A stretch of 64,000 nucleotides of DNA from Spongilla lacustris (lineage: Eukaryota > Porifera > Demospongiae > Spongillida > Spongillidae). The stretch covers positions 2,592,179-2,656,178 of the forward strand of contig OX442427.1 in NCBI GenBank assembly GCA_949361645.1. Direction: 5' to 3'. The position numbers were made by a program, and so were the translations under genes. Positions 44,391 to 55,506 of this stretch are shown here, piece by piece (within the stretch, counting starts at the first letter, position 1; each line of letters opens with the position of its first letter). The notes beneath the pieces were generated by a model. The model saw only the letters and a list, made by a program, of their open reading frames with translations. It made no database searches and was not told the origin of the DNA.

Positions 44391-47142
44391 TTCCTTCAAT
44401 GATCCTTTTAAGCTTCCCTCCTTTGTATACTCTTTTGGTGTGACCTGTATGTGGAAATACACAGACCTCTCAGATGCACATGCATGAACCATCATGTCCC
44501 TTGGCTTTTACTAAGTTGATTTTACATTATACAGGTCACTATAAGGTTGTGATTGACTACCCATGTTAATGTGTGCCAACTGAAGTGTTTTGCACATCGT
44601 CATTAAACAAAACACACAAGACCATACTGGACAACAAGTGCATATGTACATGAGCATTTTTGAAACTGGGGTTCAGTTTCAGAAAGGTGAATTAAGGTAC
44701 TAAAATTAGCCAGTGCTTCTTCAAAATTCTCATTATAACTGCTTCATACTTTGTAATCAAAGCAATTGCAAGGACTTAGGGCACTGCTCTACATCTCCAT
44801 GTACATCTTAGTGAATACAGTGGGTGAAAACTGATGATGGCAACAAACCATACTGATGAGATACCTTTACTGGTAAATATGCTATACAATTCAAGTGATA
44901 CCAAGTAGTGACATCTACCATATGCACATGGGCACACCTTTGGTTGATGTGGATCTAAAAAGGTGTACACTACTAAGGTCATGTCGTCCCTCTTGCGACA
45001 TGCTGTGGCCTTTGGAGATCTGATGTCTTGTTGAGCACTCCTCTGGAAGGCCTCCTCATGGAGATGGGCCACTTGGTCGAGTGTGCTCTGTGCTATGGAG
45101 CTGAACTCCACACCTGGTGTTTGAGCAGAGGTGTGTACCATGTTGGCCAGAACCTGGTTGGCACCAATGGTCTGGGCTTCATCTACTGCTGCCTCAATGC
45201 TCTTGTACACTCCAGCACTCATGACCATGAGGTAGAGGAAGGATTCTTTTATATCCACTGCAATAACAGAGGGCTCAGCAGTCCCAGGTGGACCTGAGGC
45301 ATGGCTGGGAATGACGTGAAAAATTCATTATTTCTGGCACAAGTTCACATCACAGTCTTGTGGTGCATAATTTTAACATTACTGGTACATATATACAATG
45401 TACATGTAGAAATGTAACATCAAACATGAAAGTATGTATGGATTTTGCATATATGTACACACATGAAGGGGGACGGAGGAGATTAAAAGTGAAGCAGCCA
45501 AATTAATAATCACTAATTACAATGTAGATGTAGTACAAGAATATTAAATTTAATAACATAGTTTTCCACGAGCAATTTAATTACGATATGAATACTAATT
45601 ATTGAGTGTTGGAACAAAACATGGGTAGACCATGGCCGCTAACACTGCTAATGACGTTTCTGTCGCACGTGACATGTACAGTAATGACATAAGGTGCTTT
45701 GGAGTGTAAGAAGTAAACAACATCAAACATGAATGCATCCATTTTTTTCCAATGACATGCATGCATACATGTACATACATGTATATACACAAGTAGGCGC
45801 ATACCACAAGATCAGACATTGATCTATAATATCTTAATTGCTACTCAGCAGTAAATATTGCGGGAAGGAGGGAAGTAACCTCAGTGCAAATGGACATGTT
45901 TGATTTGCCTTCTGTTGAGGTGTCTAGGCTATGGGACAACACATTTGAATTGTGTCAGGACTATGTTGTGGGTGTGCATACTGTTGATCTCACTCAAACT
46001 TGGCACACGGCATACACCAGTTCCCAGGAGGCAAAAAGGCCTATTGATAAGGAAGAATTGTATGTTTATACATGTATTAATCTATTCCTTACAGATACTT
46101 TGTCTCCTGCATAAAACACATGCCATGTTAAGAACTGTCAATGCAGCATGAACACTATAATCTGATTCATATTGGCACACCACACAATTCAGTACACTGG
46201 ATTGGCACAAGTTTGTAGTACATACAATCAAGCATTGCCATAACCTCTTGCCATAACCTTGATCAAGTATTGTCATAACCTTATTAATCAGGTGTTGTCA
46301 TAACATTTTGCAATGACTCAAGTGCTACTCTACTACTACTTTACAACCCACCCAAGTTTACATCCCACACTCCACCTCAAGATGTCCACACTCTTGTACC
46401 CTCCCTTGATGCTGTAGTCTCCAATGGATCGGGTGTTCTTCTGTGGACCAAGACGTCCAGCTCTCTTCAGTTCCTCTGGGTCCAGTCCCAGCTGCTCCAA
46501 CCTCTTTAGTTCATCTTCATTTTTGACATCATGGTCAGTGCTCAACTGGAGTGCCTCCAATGATCCATTGGGGGTTTGGTAAATGACCACAGCTCTAGAG
46601 TCTCCAACATTGGCCACATAGAGATTGTTCCCACAGACTACAGCCACTACAGCAGTACACCCTCCTGATATGAGGGGCTCCAGCTCCTCAAGTCTGGCCA
46701 CTTCACCAGGGTACAACTGAGATGCCTGGTAGGACTTCATTTCCTAATGGATGGCAAAATATTACCTAGCAATCATTAGCTACACTGTTTAATCGCTATA
46801 GTAGCTTACAGGAGGTATGACTTTTTGCAGGTTTCTCTTTTCATCGATGTACACTTGTATAGTTTTAAAGAAGTTGGACTCCACGACAGCGAAGCACTCT
46901 TTTAACTGCGCACTGATCTGATCTTCGGGATAGTTGTTCACTATGCCCATTACTAATCTTTGGAACTGTCCACGTGCATAGTTGGCCGCTGTAGGCCCAT
47001 CGTGGCCATCAAACACAGCAAACGCGTTAAACTTTTCTTCGTGCGTCGTGAAATACCGATCTTCGTTTTGATGTTCAGAGCTAGCTTTTCCGCCGAGATG
47101 GTAGCGCGCATTTTCTTGTGTATAATAACAGAACCTCTGCAT
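43797..47142 (-). CDS. TAB1: TAB1-like PP2C-family protein with C-terminal coiled coil
   Basis: Exons 46810-47142, 46376-46743, 44938-45304 and 43797-44444 (minus) join in phase with GT..AG introns. They give 572 residues without a stop, so the 3' end lies further on. Residues 1-356 align with the pseudophosphatase domain of TAB1, the activator of the kinase TAK1: NEDRYF, VFDGHDG (45-49), LISGGCTAVVAVVCGNNLYV and ANVGDSR (up to 161), DHDVKNEDELKRLEQLGLDP, RSIGDYSIKGGYKSVDIL, FLYLMVMSAGVYKSIEAA and KRDDMTLVVYTF. Unlike vertebrate TAB1 it keeps DGHDG and GDSR, but it has SAG where active PP2C has SDG. Exon 4 starts VTPKEYTKEG and continues as a 14-residue-repeat coiled coil. An in-frame ATG just upstream of exon 4 (44495) leaves open that exon 4 starts a separate transcript. 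The usual TAK1-binding C-terminal helix was not found. Confidence 0.85.
44570..44627 (+). repeat. Short interspersed repeat, copy 1
   Basis: TGTGCCAACTGAAGTGTTTT and CACATCGTCATTAAAC match the sequence at 55448-55506, in the same orientation. The TTAAA-rich end resembles a retroposon tail. The parent element is unknown. Confidence 0.6.
45870..45970. other. Conserved block in TAB1 intron 2
   Basis: About 95 bp are nearly identical to 60248-60349 in the duplicated locus, while intron sequence beyond it has diverged. It is open on the plus strand (MDMFDLPSVEVSRLWDNTFE). On the minus strand it holds an acceptor (TTGTCCCATAG) and a GAG/GTTACT donor around a 49-nt stretch. Splicing it in would shift the frame and lead to a stop, so it could be a poison exon or a regulatory element. 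Confidence 0.5.
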
Positions 47143-47342
47143 TATGATTTAGACTGCTCAATTTATTTCAAATAGTGCCCAAGCCAATTTTAAGTCAAAG
47201 AATTCCCCAGCCCTACCATCGCATTACGCAAGCGCAGGTATGAAAGTCATTAACACTGTACCCTTCCGTTACATGTACCGGGTATGTACGAGATGCAGCC
47301 ATGATGCCAACTGCATGATGCAGCAAGCCAAACAACACTCCG

Positions 47343-47860
47343 CAGTGGCGGATCCAAGCTTAAGGGGGGCGGGGGGGCGGGGGGCGATACTGAACGCGTT
47401 AACGGCGCAACGACTTTCCAATACTGTGATTGTTATAAATGTCCCAGCCCACAGGATGTAGTTAAATATTCCGATGCGGATATAGCTATATATACAACCT
47501 ATGGCCATATGGTACTTTGGAATATTTAACTATGGCGGATCGTTGAGCGGATACCGTATATCGATCGTTATGCCGTTCAATACTACAAGAAAGTCTTGAA
47601 GCAAGTAATTTACTATTCTACCTGGTTTTAGCATGTTTCTACGCAATTATGCTATGTTTTGTGACATTAAAAGTCCAAGATTTGCAAAGCGGCTGGGACT
47701 CCGCCCCACACCCCGATGGGGGAGCTTGCAGCGCTCCCCTATATAGACCTCCTTGCTGGTGGTAGGCGTGTCCTGCCACGCTCTTGCACTTATATCACCT
47801 TGCCCCCCCCCCCCCCCCCCCCCCCCGCCCCCCCGCTCCTAAATCCTGGATCCGCCCCTG
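47343..47860. mobile_element. hAT-like MITE with poly-C run
   Basis: Starts CAGTGGCGGATCCAAGCTTA and ends TAAATCCTGGATCCGCCCCTG. The subterminal parts are G-rich on the left and C-rich on the right (24 C at 47803-47826). The 5-bp direct repeat CTCCG flanks both ends. The CAGxGGCGGATCCA terminus is typical of widespread animal hAT-type elements. It lies just upstream of the TAB1 start. Confidence 0.8.
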
Positions 47861-47973
47861 CTCCGTTATGTACAAAATGCAGTGTGCAAAACGCTCAGTA
47901 ATACAAATAAAGACACATTGTGGAGCTGCATGTTAAAATATGACACCAGAGAATGATAACCTCAGGCCGGAGT

Positions 47974-49094
47974 CACAGGAAATTTGGACGCGGCGGCAAT
48001 ATTTCCTTGATCGCTTCAATTAATCTTTTGAAGTGTCAATTTTTCCTCAGGATATACGGTCGCCTTTAGGAAATTTGGATGCCTATACATGCATGTATAC
48101 TCTACACGTGTAGCGGATAATGGAGAAAGAGGAGTACGACAATTTGATGGCATATTGTTGCAATGGTACGCCGAGATAGGCGAGATAATTATACAGTAGA
48201 ACTGCCAACAGATGCATGATACTACAATCAATGGAGTTGATGGTACAGAGAATAAAGGTAAACTGCTGACAGATGAACTAATGGAATCTCTGATGGAACA
48301 TCATCAAATACATCCAATTGCAACACAGTTATACTACCATATGACAATTCACCATCCCAAAGCTGTGAAATCCACATAGGTATTTCCATTTGTCAAATAT
48401 CAACCAGTTAGTCAAGAATGGGAATTAAAGGGCCCGGATAGATGTTTCCAATTGGGTTTGAAACTTCATCATGGAAACCACAGGCATACCTTCTTGCATT
48501 GGTATAACACAAGCATCAAAGATGACAACAATCTTCAAGGGTAACAGCAACTGCTTTTTTAGGGCAATTGCACAGGTTCTAACGGGATCACAGGAGGACC
48601 ATCAGGAAGTCAGAACTTATATGCTTACTTAATGCACTGTCAGCCCTCCTAGGCCCAGTGACAAAGACAAAAATGTGCAATTTGAGTGTGTGGGCTACTA
48701 AAATGGAGATCGTAGCAACAGCATCTATGTTGCACACTACAATATATGTACCAACATACTAAGGCACCAGCCTTAAGTTGCATGTAATGATACACACCAC
48801 AATGAAGCCATTTGCATTACAAATATCAACAGCCACTGTGTTAAATGTATGTAAAAATTCTTCAGTGTTCTATTCTACTTTGAAATATGATATTGATAGT
48901 GCCATATATAAGGCTAGGACATAATCGACTGTGCACTATTAAAAGACAGCACACGATGCACAAAAATACTCGATGTAACCTTTAAGCGGCAAAATTTCCT
49001 AAGGCGACCATATATCAAAATTGATGCTTCACTGGTTAAGGCAATCAAATTTCTGCCGCCACGTCCAAATTTCCTAGCGTCCAAATATCCTGTG
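47974..49094. mobile_element. ~1.1-kb TIR element, non-autonomous or decayed
   Basis: Left CACAGGAAATTTGGACG and right CGTCCAAATATCCTGTG are inverted repeats. Inner parts also mirror each other: ATACGGTCGCCTTTAGGAAA on the left against TTTCCTAAGGCGACCATATA on the right. The interior plus strand is nearly open for about 100 codons near 48240-48540 (LTDELMESLMEHHQIHP, then FPFVKYQPVSQEWELKGPDR) with one stop. No family is recognised. Confidence 0.7.
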
Positions 49095-50406
49095 ACATCG
49101 TCCAAGCGGAGTCAGGCCTCAGCACATGTACATCATGATCACCTTCCTTGTTATTTTATAAAAGCTAAGGGTCTGGCGACTTGCATTTAACTGACCAATT
49201 TTGCCTTCTGAAGCTCATAATGTTATCTCAGATTTTTTTCCTCAGTGGCCTGTATACATAATAATACACTATAATGTTCCCATGAAACTATCAGACATTG
49301 GCCAGTGGTTATCTGAAAACTGATGCATGGGATAGAGACGCATTAGTTGGGCCATGCCTAACTGGAGGCACATAACTGGACTTCATATCATGATTAGATG
49401 GTGCTATAGATTGTACTATCTATGATGGTGCACACCACACATTGTAATGTATGGTTGTGAAATCCCCTAATGATATTGATGAGGCTGATATACCCGGCTC
49501 AAGATAGTATTAATGCAGATGAGAAGACTTGAGGATAACATATATATAGGCACACTCATTAGTTAACATCCAGTTATTGAACATTTGGTTGAAGTATGAA
49601 GGATATTGTGAAATAGGAATGGCATACAGTTGGAGCTCATGTTAAAACAGCAAGAAGTTGGTCCAAAATGGAGACAAACTAAGATGTTCTTCAAAAATGG
49701 ACTGAGCTTTCCATTTAGTTTGTCATGGCCAACACATCCTTGTACACGTACTTAACTTAAAGGTCCTGGCATAGAAATACAATATTGTCTGTTTGAACTG
49801 AATTGTTCAAACCAAATAATATAAGTAGGAACACATGCAGCATACATTATGCTCCAGAACAACAGGAAACACTGGCAATATTTGAGCTCTCATATTTTCA
49901 TTGAACAGGCTACCTAACCATTAAATAATAAAAATATCTATGCTTTAGTTTTTTTTTTTTACTACAGCTCAAAGGAACTCACCGGCTTTCCATAGAGTGC
50001 TAGGGGTAATTAAGACGAATTTTGCACTTAGTTGCAATATAAGTTACTCGCTAAAGGTGTTTAGTGTCTGTTTTTTGCTCCAATACAATTGATTACCAAT
50101 TACCAGGTACTGTATAGCCTATTTGTATAAATAATCTGTATTACGTAAAATATATTAGCGAGTGCAATTTGAGTCAGCCTAATATGACGAATAAAAGCAT
50201 AATTCAAAAGCGGTTTACAGTTGACATACGTATTAGCTGCTTTGACAATCAACCCGCAATCACATCAACATTTCATAGATCTACTAGAACCTACGGCATT
50301 AGCCCCGCATTGCATGCATTTATAAAGCTGCAGATATATATGAAAAAAAAGTAAAGTATATACCCTCTAAGTAACACGATTACGCAAAACGAATGTGATA
50401 GTGACG
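49095..50406. other. No gene recognised
   Basis: AT-rich unique-looking sequence; only short ORFs without domain character. Confidence 0.5.
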
Positions 50407-50646
50407 TCAGGCTAATGATATTATTTCGATTAACAGAATTGTCAGTGGGCCAGCACACCAGTCAATTGTCTCTGTCTGATGTTTGTATGTCTCAAGAGTC
50501 GCCTCTGGGATGCCTGCAGCCTTTGCAATGGAGTTTAGGCTCTCACCTGATACAACGCGTTGCAGCGCGTGGTGAATTAGTGCTGGGTCATCCTTTGATC
50601 GACCGCATACCGTGCGCGTGAGAAGACATGACTGAGCACGCGCCAA
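50407..50646 (-). CDS. Helix-turn-helix (psq/pogo-like) ORF fragment
   Basis: A 79-codon minus-strand ORF. The central part LIHHALQRVVSGESLNSIAK followed by AAGIPEATLETYKHQ has the spacing and the G-I-P-x-x-T-L motif of pipsqueak/pogo-type DNA-binding helix-turn-helix domains, common at the N-terminus of Tc1/pogo transposases and of domesticated proteins. No catalytic domain was seen next to it. It may be a first exon or a transposon relic. Confidence 0.5.
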   Translation of the reverse strand: MARAQSCLLTRTVCGRSKDDPALIHHALQRVVSGESLNSIAKAAGIPEATLETYKHQTETIDWCAGPLTILLIEIISLA

Positions 50647-52081
50647 TCGACAGCCCTGGAAGATTAGATTCAGAGCTGTGCTATCTTACCGATTGTGCTG
50701 CCTTGTGGCTAATTGTGAAATTCATATCGCTCTATAATGAGGTGCGTCTCTCCCGGGTCGTACATTTTGACACACAACTACTTGGCTATTTGCATGTCTA
50801 GGCTGAAACTAACAAAAACAGAATCTACACTCTAGGGCATGTTTAACAATGTATGATGAAGCTTTGATACGGTCGTCGTTTTTGCTAAAATTTAAAGCAA
50901 ACCTCAAAATCACTCACAACAAATTAAGCGATATTAGTTACCGTTCAGTTACTACGAGCTCCAGAACGCTCAGCATCGCAGATTTTCGACATTAATCGAG
51001 TCGCCGAAACTTTCGGGAGCTATTCCGCCCTGCATTTTTGGTAATGATGTGTAGTGAAGAAAACGTGACTGATTTTAGAAAACATTTTTTCGAGGGGGTG
51101 CGATATATTGACTTGTAACTTCACAATGGAAGGTCCAAAGAAGGCCATTTTTTAAAACTGTAGGAAACACATGTGCATACAATACAAAACACTTGTTTTA
51201 CATACTTCACTTAAAAATTCGATTATCGAATGAACTGTGAACTGAATTTTGCAAGAAGACAATGACAAATTGCAGAAATCACCAAACACGCAAATAATTA
51301 CTTTCGACATGCTGCTTTTTTAGACAATGACAAATCACAGAAATCACCAGGTATCACCAGTCAACACTGCCATATTTCCCTTTCCACAGGCAGGTAAAGA
51401 GAACTCGCCAGCTTTCGTGCAAATGTCAAACTAGATACGAGATACATGTATGTGGAACATGCAGGTATCCAGGTCAGATAAAGAATTAATGTACAAATGG
51501 GTGCTATGTAGGAAAACCTCTGAAAAACGCAGCACACCCTCCAACGTATTCAACTTGTTGGATTTGAAGCTAATAAACTGGCTCAATGGGAACCCATCAT
51601 AACAGCCTAGAATCTTCTACATCGAAACGCAAACTACAAGTACAGTACACAAGACTGACAAGTGTCTCAGATCTGCAATGCAAAAAAAAACCCTAGGCCC
51701 TTTGATGTACATAATGATAACTGTATTAACAGCTAGATGTTCAAGTGGCGATGTCCAAGTGTTTGATAGTTCACACCATCTGAAGTCATGCAGGGGTGTT
51801 AAGGCAACTTATCGACGTCTCGCACCCAGACCATACATGTACATACTTAACCTTTTTTTGCATTGCAGTGAAAGAATGATATTTATAAATGTCCACCTAA
51901 TAGTTCTGTTCAATTGATAATGAGTTATTGAGCGATACTAGCAATACTGAAATGCAATAAGTATTATATGTTACAACTCTATACTGCATTGTCACTGTTA
52001 TGAGTAAGACTTATATTCGCCTTCGTGGCAATCCTGCATAGTATAATTAAAAATGGCGGCGTATGTTCCGCGCGATTTGTA

Positions 52082-52111
52082 AATTTGCGCAATTTCGAAA
52101 TTGCGCAAATT
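52082..52111. promoter_or_regulatory. Perfect 30-bp palindrome with GCGCAAATT arms
   Basis: AATTTGCGCAATTTC is followed directly by its exact reverse complement. Each arm contains TTTGCGC, resembling E2F-type sites. ATGGCGGCG and CpG-containing sequence lie just upstream (52053-52075). No transcript start is evident. Confidence 0.6.
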
Positions 52112-55100
52112 AACAGTTTGAATGCACATCAAGAGTGTGAAATTATTCTCAGTCATGTCACAATAGCAATTTGAGGTGCACGATTCTTGAGAGCGACAGA
52201 ATTTCCTGGGACCAACAAAATTTCCTTGGGAAATAGAGGATTTGCAGTTACGTAATGTACCCTAATAATGAGTGGCAATCGTTATTTACGAGTTGCAGGT
52301 TTTTGTTTTATTGATTATATATGCATGGAGGGTGAGTGCAGCATCGCTTTTCTGCTTACTACGAGACGTTACCTGAGACAGCCAAAAAAGGTATGTCGAG
52401 AAATTACATTGTAACTGCCTTGAGTGGCAAATAGGAAATGGAAAGCAAACTATGACGTCATGCGTGCAAATCCTCTAACGATCACAGTGAAAGCACCAAA
52501 TTTGACAATCGTTTTTTTTTTTTGGCGTATAACACGCGTACCGAGAATCGCAAACCTTTGCTTTTCGAGAACGGTGCGGTTCTCGCTCCCGGACTGACCC
52601 AATTTCTCCCGCCAATTAGACCAAATGTAAAGTAAAGCATGAAACCCCCTCAAACATAATCATTTCGTAATGTGGAGATAAGCGCCCATGGCAATATTTC
52701 ACGTACAGGAATTGTATAATTTGTGTTTCGATTTGTTTACCACTTTTGGAAAATTATTTTTTAAAATTCAGTTGAAAAAGAGAGACACGAACGACGAGGA
52801 AATAGCCCCCAAAGCGAGGCGAGTTTGGTACAATGCAATGCGCGGACGACTCCGAATCCTATAAGCGATCGCGCGTTGATATTAATTTTAAAACTCATAA
52901 CTACATATACAGTAGTTAGTCTTTACTTTTATAAAGTCAAAATCCTACATCATATCAATTAAAAGTGTTATATAATGTTTCTATACGAGTTACTACCATT
53001 ATCTAAGACTCATGTCAAGCTGCATAAGAAGAACATATCAGTGCATTATCACTATTACTCTTTGGTCTTTTCTGATTTGCATTGTCACTATTACTAGGTA
53101 GTTGACAATTTTTTTTAAAATTACTTTTTTAGCCATAAATTGTATATCATTAGAAAGAGCAAATTTTTTTTGCATTCCAACGATACCTTACTTGCTCGAT
53201 GATGTATCTCCCTGCGAGTACCACGCAATTTTAAGGATCAAAATAAAAACGATCGGTAATGTACGCGAATGAATGGGATGTGCAAAACAAAAACTGTGTC
53301 CCGGTTGAGTTTCTATTGAATACAGAGACATTTATAAGTGCGCAATATTAACCAAAACCTTAACACATGTAGTCCAACGAATATTATACATAGAATTGCA
53401 CTTAATATTGCTGCATTAAATTATTGTCATTTATAATATGTCAAAATAACGAAGTAGGTTATTGCGTCATATAATATACGCGCATGTGCGCAGTGCGATA
53501 ATTAAAGATTAAGGTTAATATGAAACAAACACTAGACAGATGTAACTACTATTATTACTCATAGCAATGATAAAAATTATCACAAGAGGTTCATGGATTT
53601 TAAGTCAATTGAAGTTAACATCGGCAGGGTAATCTGCAAGTAGCCCATATGTAACAGTCTCCCCTTCTTACTCTGCTTCATCTGTTTTTCAATTATTGAC
53701 AATGACTTTAGGAATTTTAGATTTCATTACAAAGGTTTCCATTATAGAGTACGTGTATAGCAAACATGAGATCCCAAGAAAGTAATATCTTTTCCATTAT
53801 ACATTACTTCTACTATTAGATCACTTTTTAAAAATGCATGCACTCCAAGTTAATATGCACAATAACTAACTGTGGTAGGCTTAAACATTCTCTTGAAACT
53901 CCTTGAAATAAATTACCAATAAGTACACCGTACTCCAAACATGCAGCAATAGACTGCTTTACACAACAAGAAACAATATACTTTTCATCACTTTGATGCT
54001 TTTCAAATTACTTTCCATCATATGCATGTACTTCCTCTTTCAATTGCAATTGATTATTTACAGCTTTCATTTTATATTCTTTCATTATTTTATTTTTCTT
54101 ATGTTCTTTATTTTTAGAAGATATTTTTAATCTGCACTAACTCTGATAAGAATATCTCAATGCAACCAGTCATCTTTTTAACTGCCTTACTTCAGCCTAA
54201 CTGCAGTATCTAAGCTTAGTTTACATGGGACAGGAAATGATTGGTTGTCTGCTCTCATGAGTATTAATAAAACTGAAAGAGAAGGATAGATATGTGCATG
54301 TACTATGGGACTATATCAATTGGAAGTCAAAATGGAAGATTTACAAATAAAGCAGCGTCATTCCAAGCTCTAGAAAGGGTGATTCTTATGCCTTTAGACT
54401 GATTTGCTCCGTTGTCAACTACCTTGGCTGTTTCGTTTGGGTTATAGTTCAGTAATTTGTAGTCATGTACAACGCTAATCCATTTATTAAGGGTACCACT
54501 AATGCTGACTTATTTATATGCTCTTCAATGAGACACTCTAGATCAAGAACAATCTTCATTCTGAATAGCAACAAAACAGATCGGAACGTTATTTTGTTCA
54601 TGTATGCATATGTATAAAATTGAATATGAATTAAGGGCTTGATAATATCTATGTGTGGGCACCACCTTATTGCAATTCTAAAACAATAGAAATAAACTAA
54701 TTTCTTAGGACTTCAAGTTAATGTTGTTCACAACTATGTGCTTTAAAGAATAGGGTGTGTAATAAATAGAATTGTCACAACCTTAACACAACACATTGTG
54801 TTACAATAAAGGTCTACTTGGTTATGCTCTGTACATATGAAATCTAAGTTAATCTTATAGACTGAAGCGTAAATACAGTGATTTCAAATAAAATGATAGG
54901 TGCTTTCAAGCAGGCCAATACAAAACGCCTAGGCCATTAAAGCACCCTTTGGGCACCATCCAAATCTCCTGAAACTTTATTGGACCTTTACTAACTAAAA
55001 ATCACTATCCTGTGATTGTGCATCAAAAGACTAATTCAAGACTCATTTGCAAGATTTTACTACAAATTGAAAGGGCCTGATATCGATGGATCGTGAAGTA

Positions 55101-55447
55101 GTTTGAATTTAGGCTATTGCAGTGCATTCTACAACCAATTGCCTTCCTCGATCGAGTAATGAAGTCGGGTAAACCGCTCACGTAACGGAGCAAGTTTCTA
55201 CGCTTCTATGTGTACTTTTCAAACTTTCGCAAATTCCAGTCCAATTTTTGACGTACTTTTAGATCAACTATTTACGGACCCGAATACGCGATTTTGTCAA
55301 CTACCTACACATGTACTTTTACTCTTTGGTATTTTCTGATTTAGTTAACAATTTTCCGAAGAGTACAAGGAACATCACCCTTTGGGTGTTGAGTAACCAA
55401 CGGTTCCACTATTGCTTTGTATGCAGGAGGCAGTGTCGCTTAGTATG

Positions 55448-55506
55448 ATATGTGTGCCAACGTAAGTGTTTTTCACATCGTCGTTAAATAAACATACAAT
55501 ACCATA
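55448..55506 (+). repeat. Short interspersed repeat, copy 2
   Basis: GTGTGCCAACGTAAGTGTTT and CACATCGTCGTTAAATAAAC are homologous to 44570-44627. Confidence 0.6.

Noticed and set aside
43797..44402. Plus-strand repeated hydrophobic ORF (LQSFILFILLIQRS)
   Set aside because: Antisense shadow of the 14-aa coiled-coil repeat; the minus strand has splice sites and domain context.
45884..45990. Plus-strand FDLPSVEVSRLW peptide looked reminiscent of the TAK1-binding helix of TAB1
   Set aside because: It is on the strand opposite the TAB1 gene, so the resemblance is coincidental.
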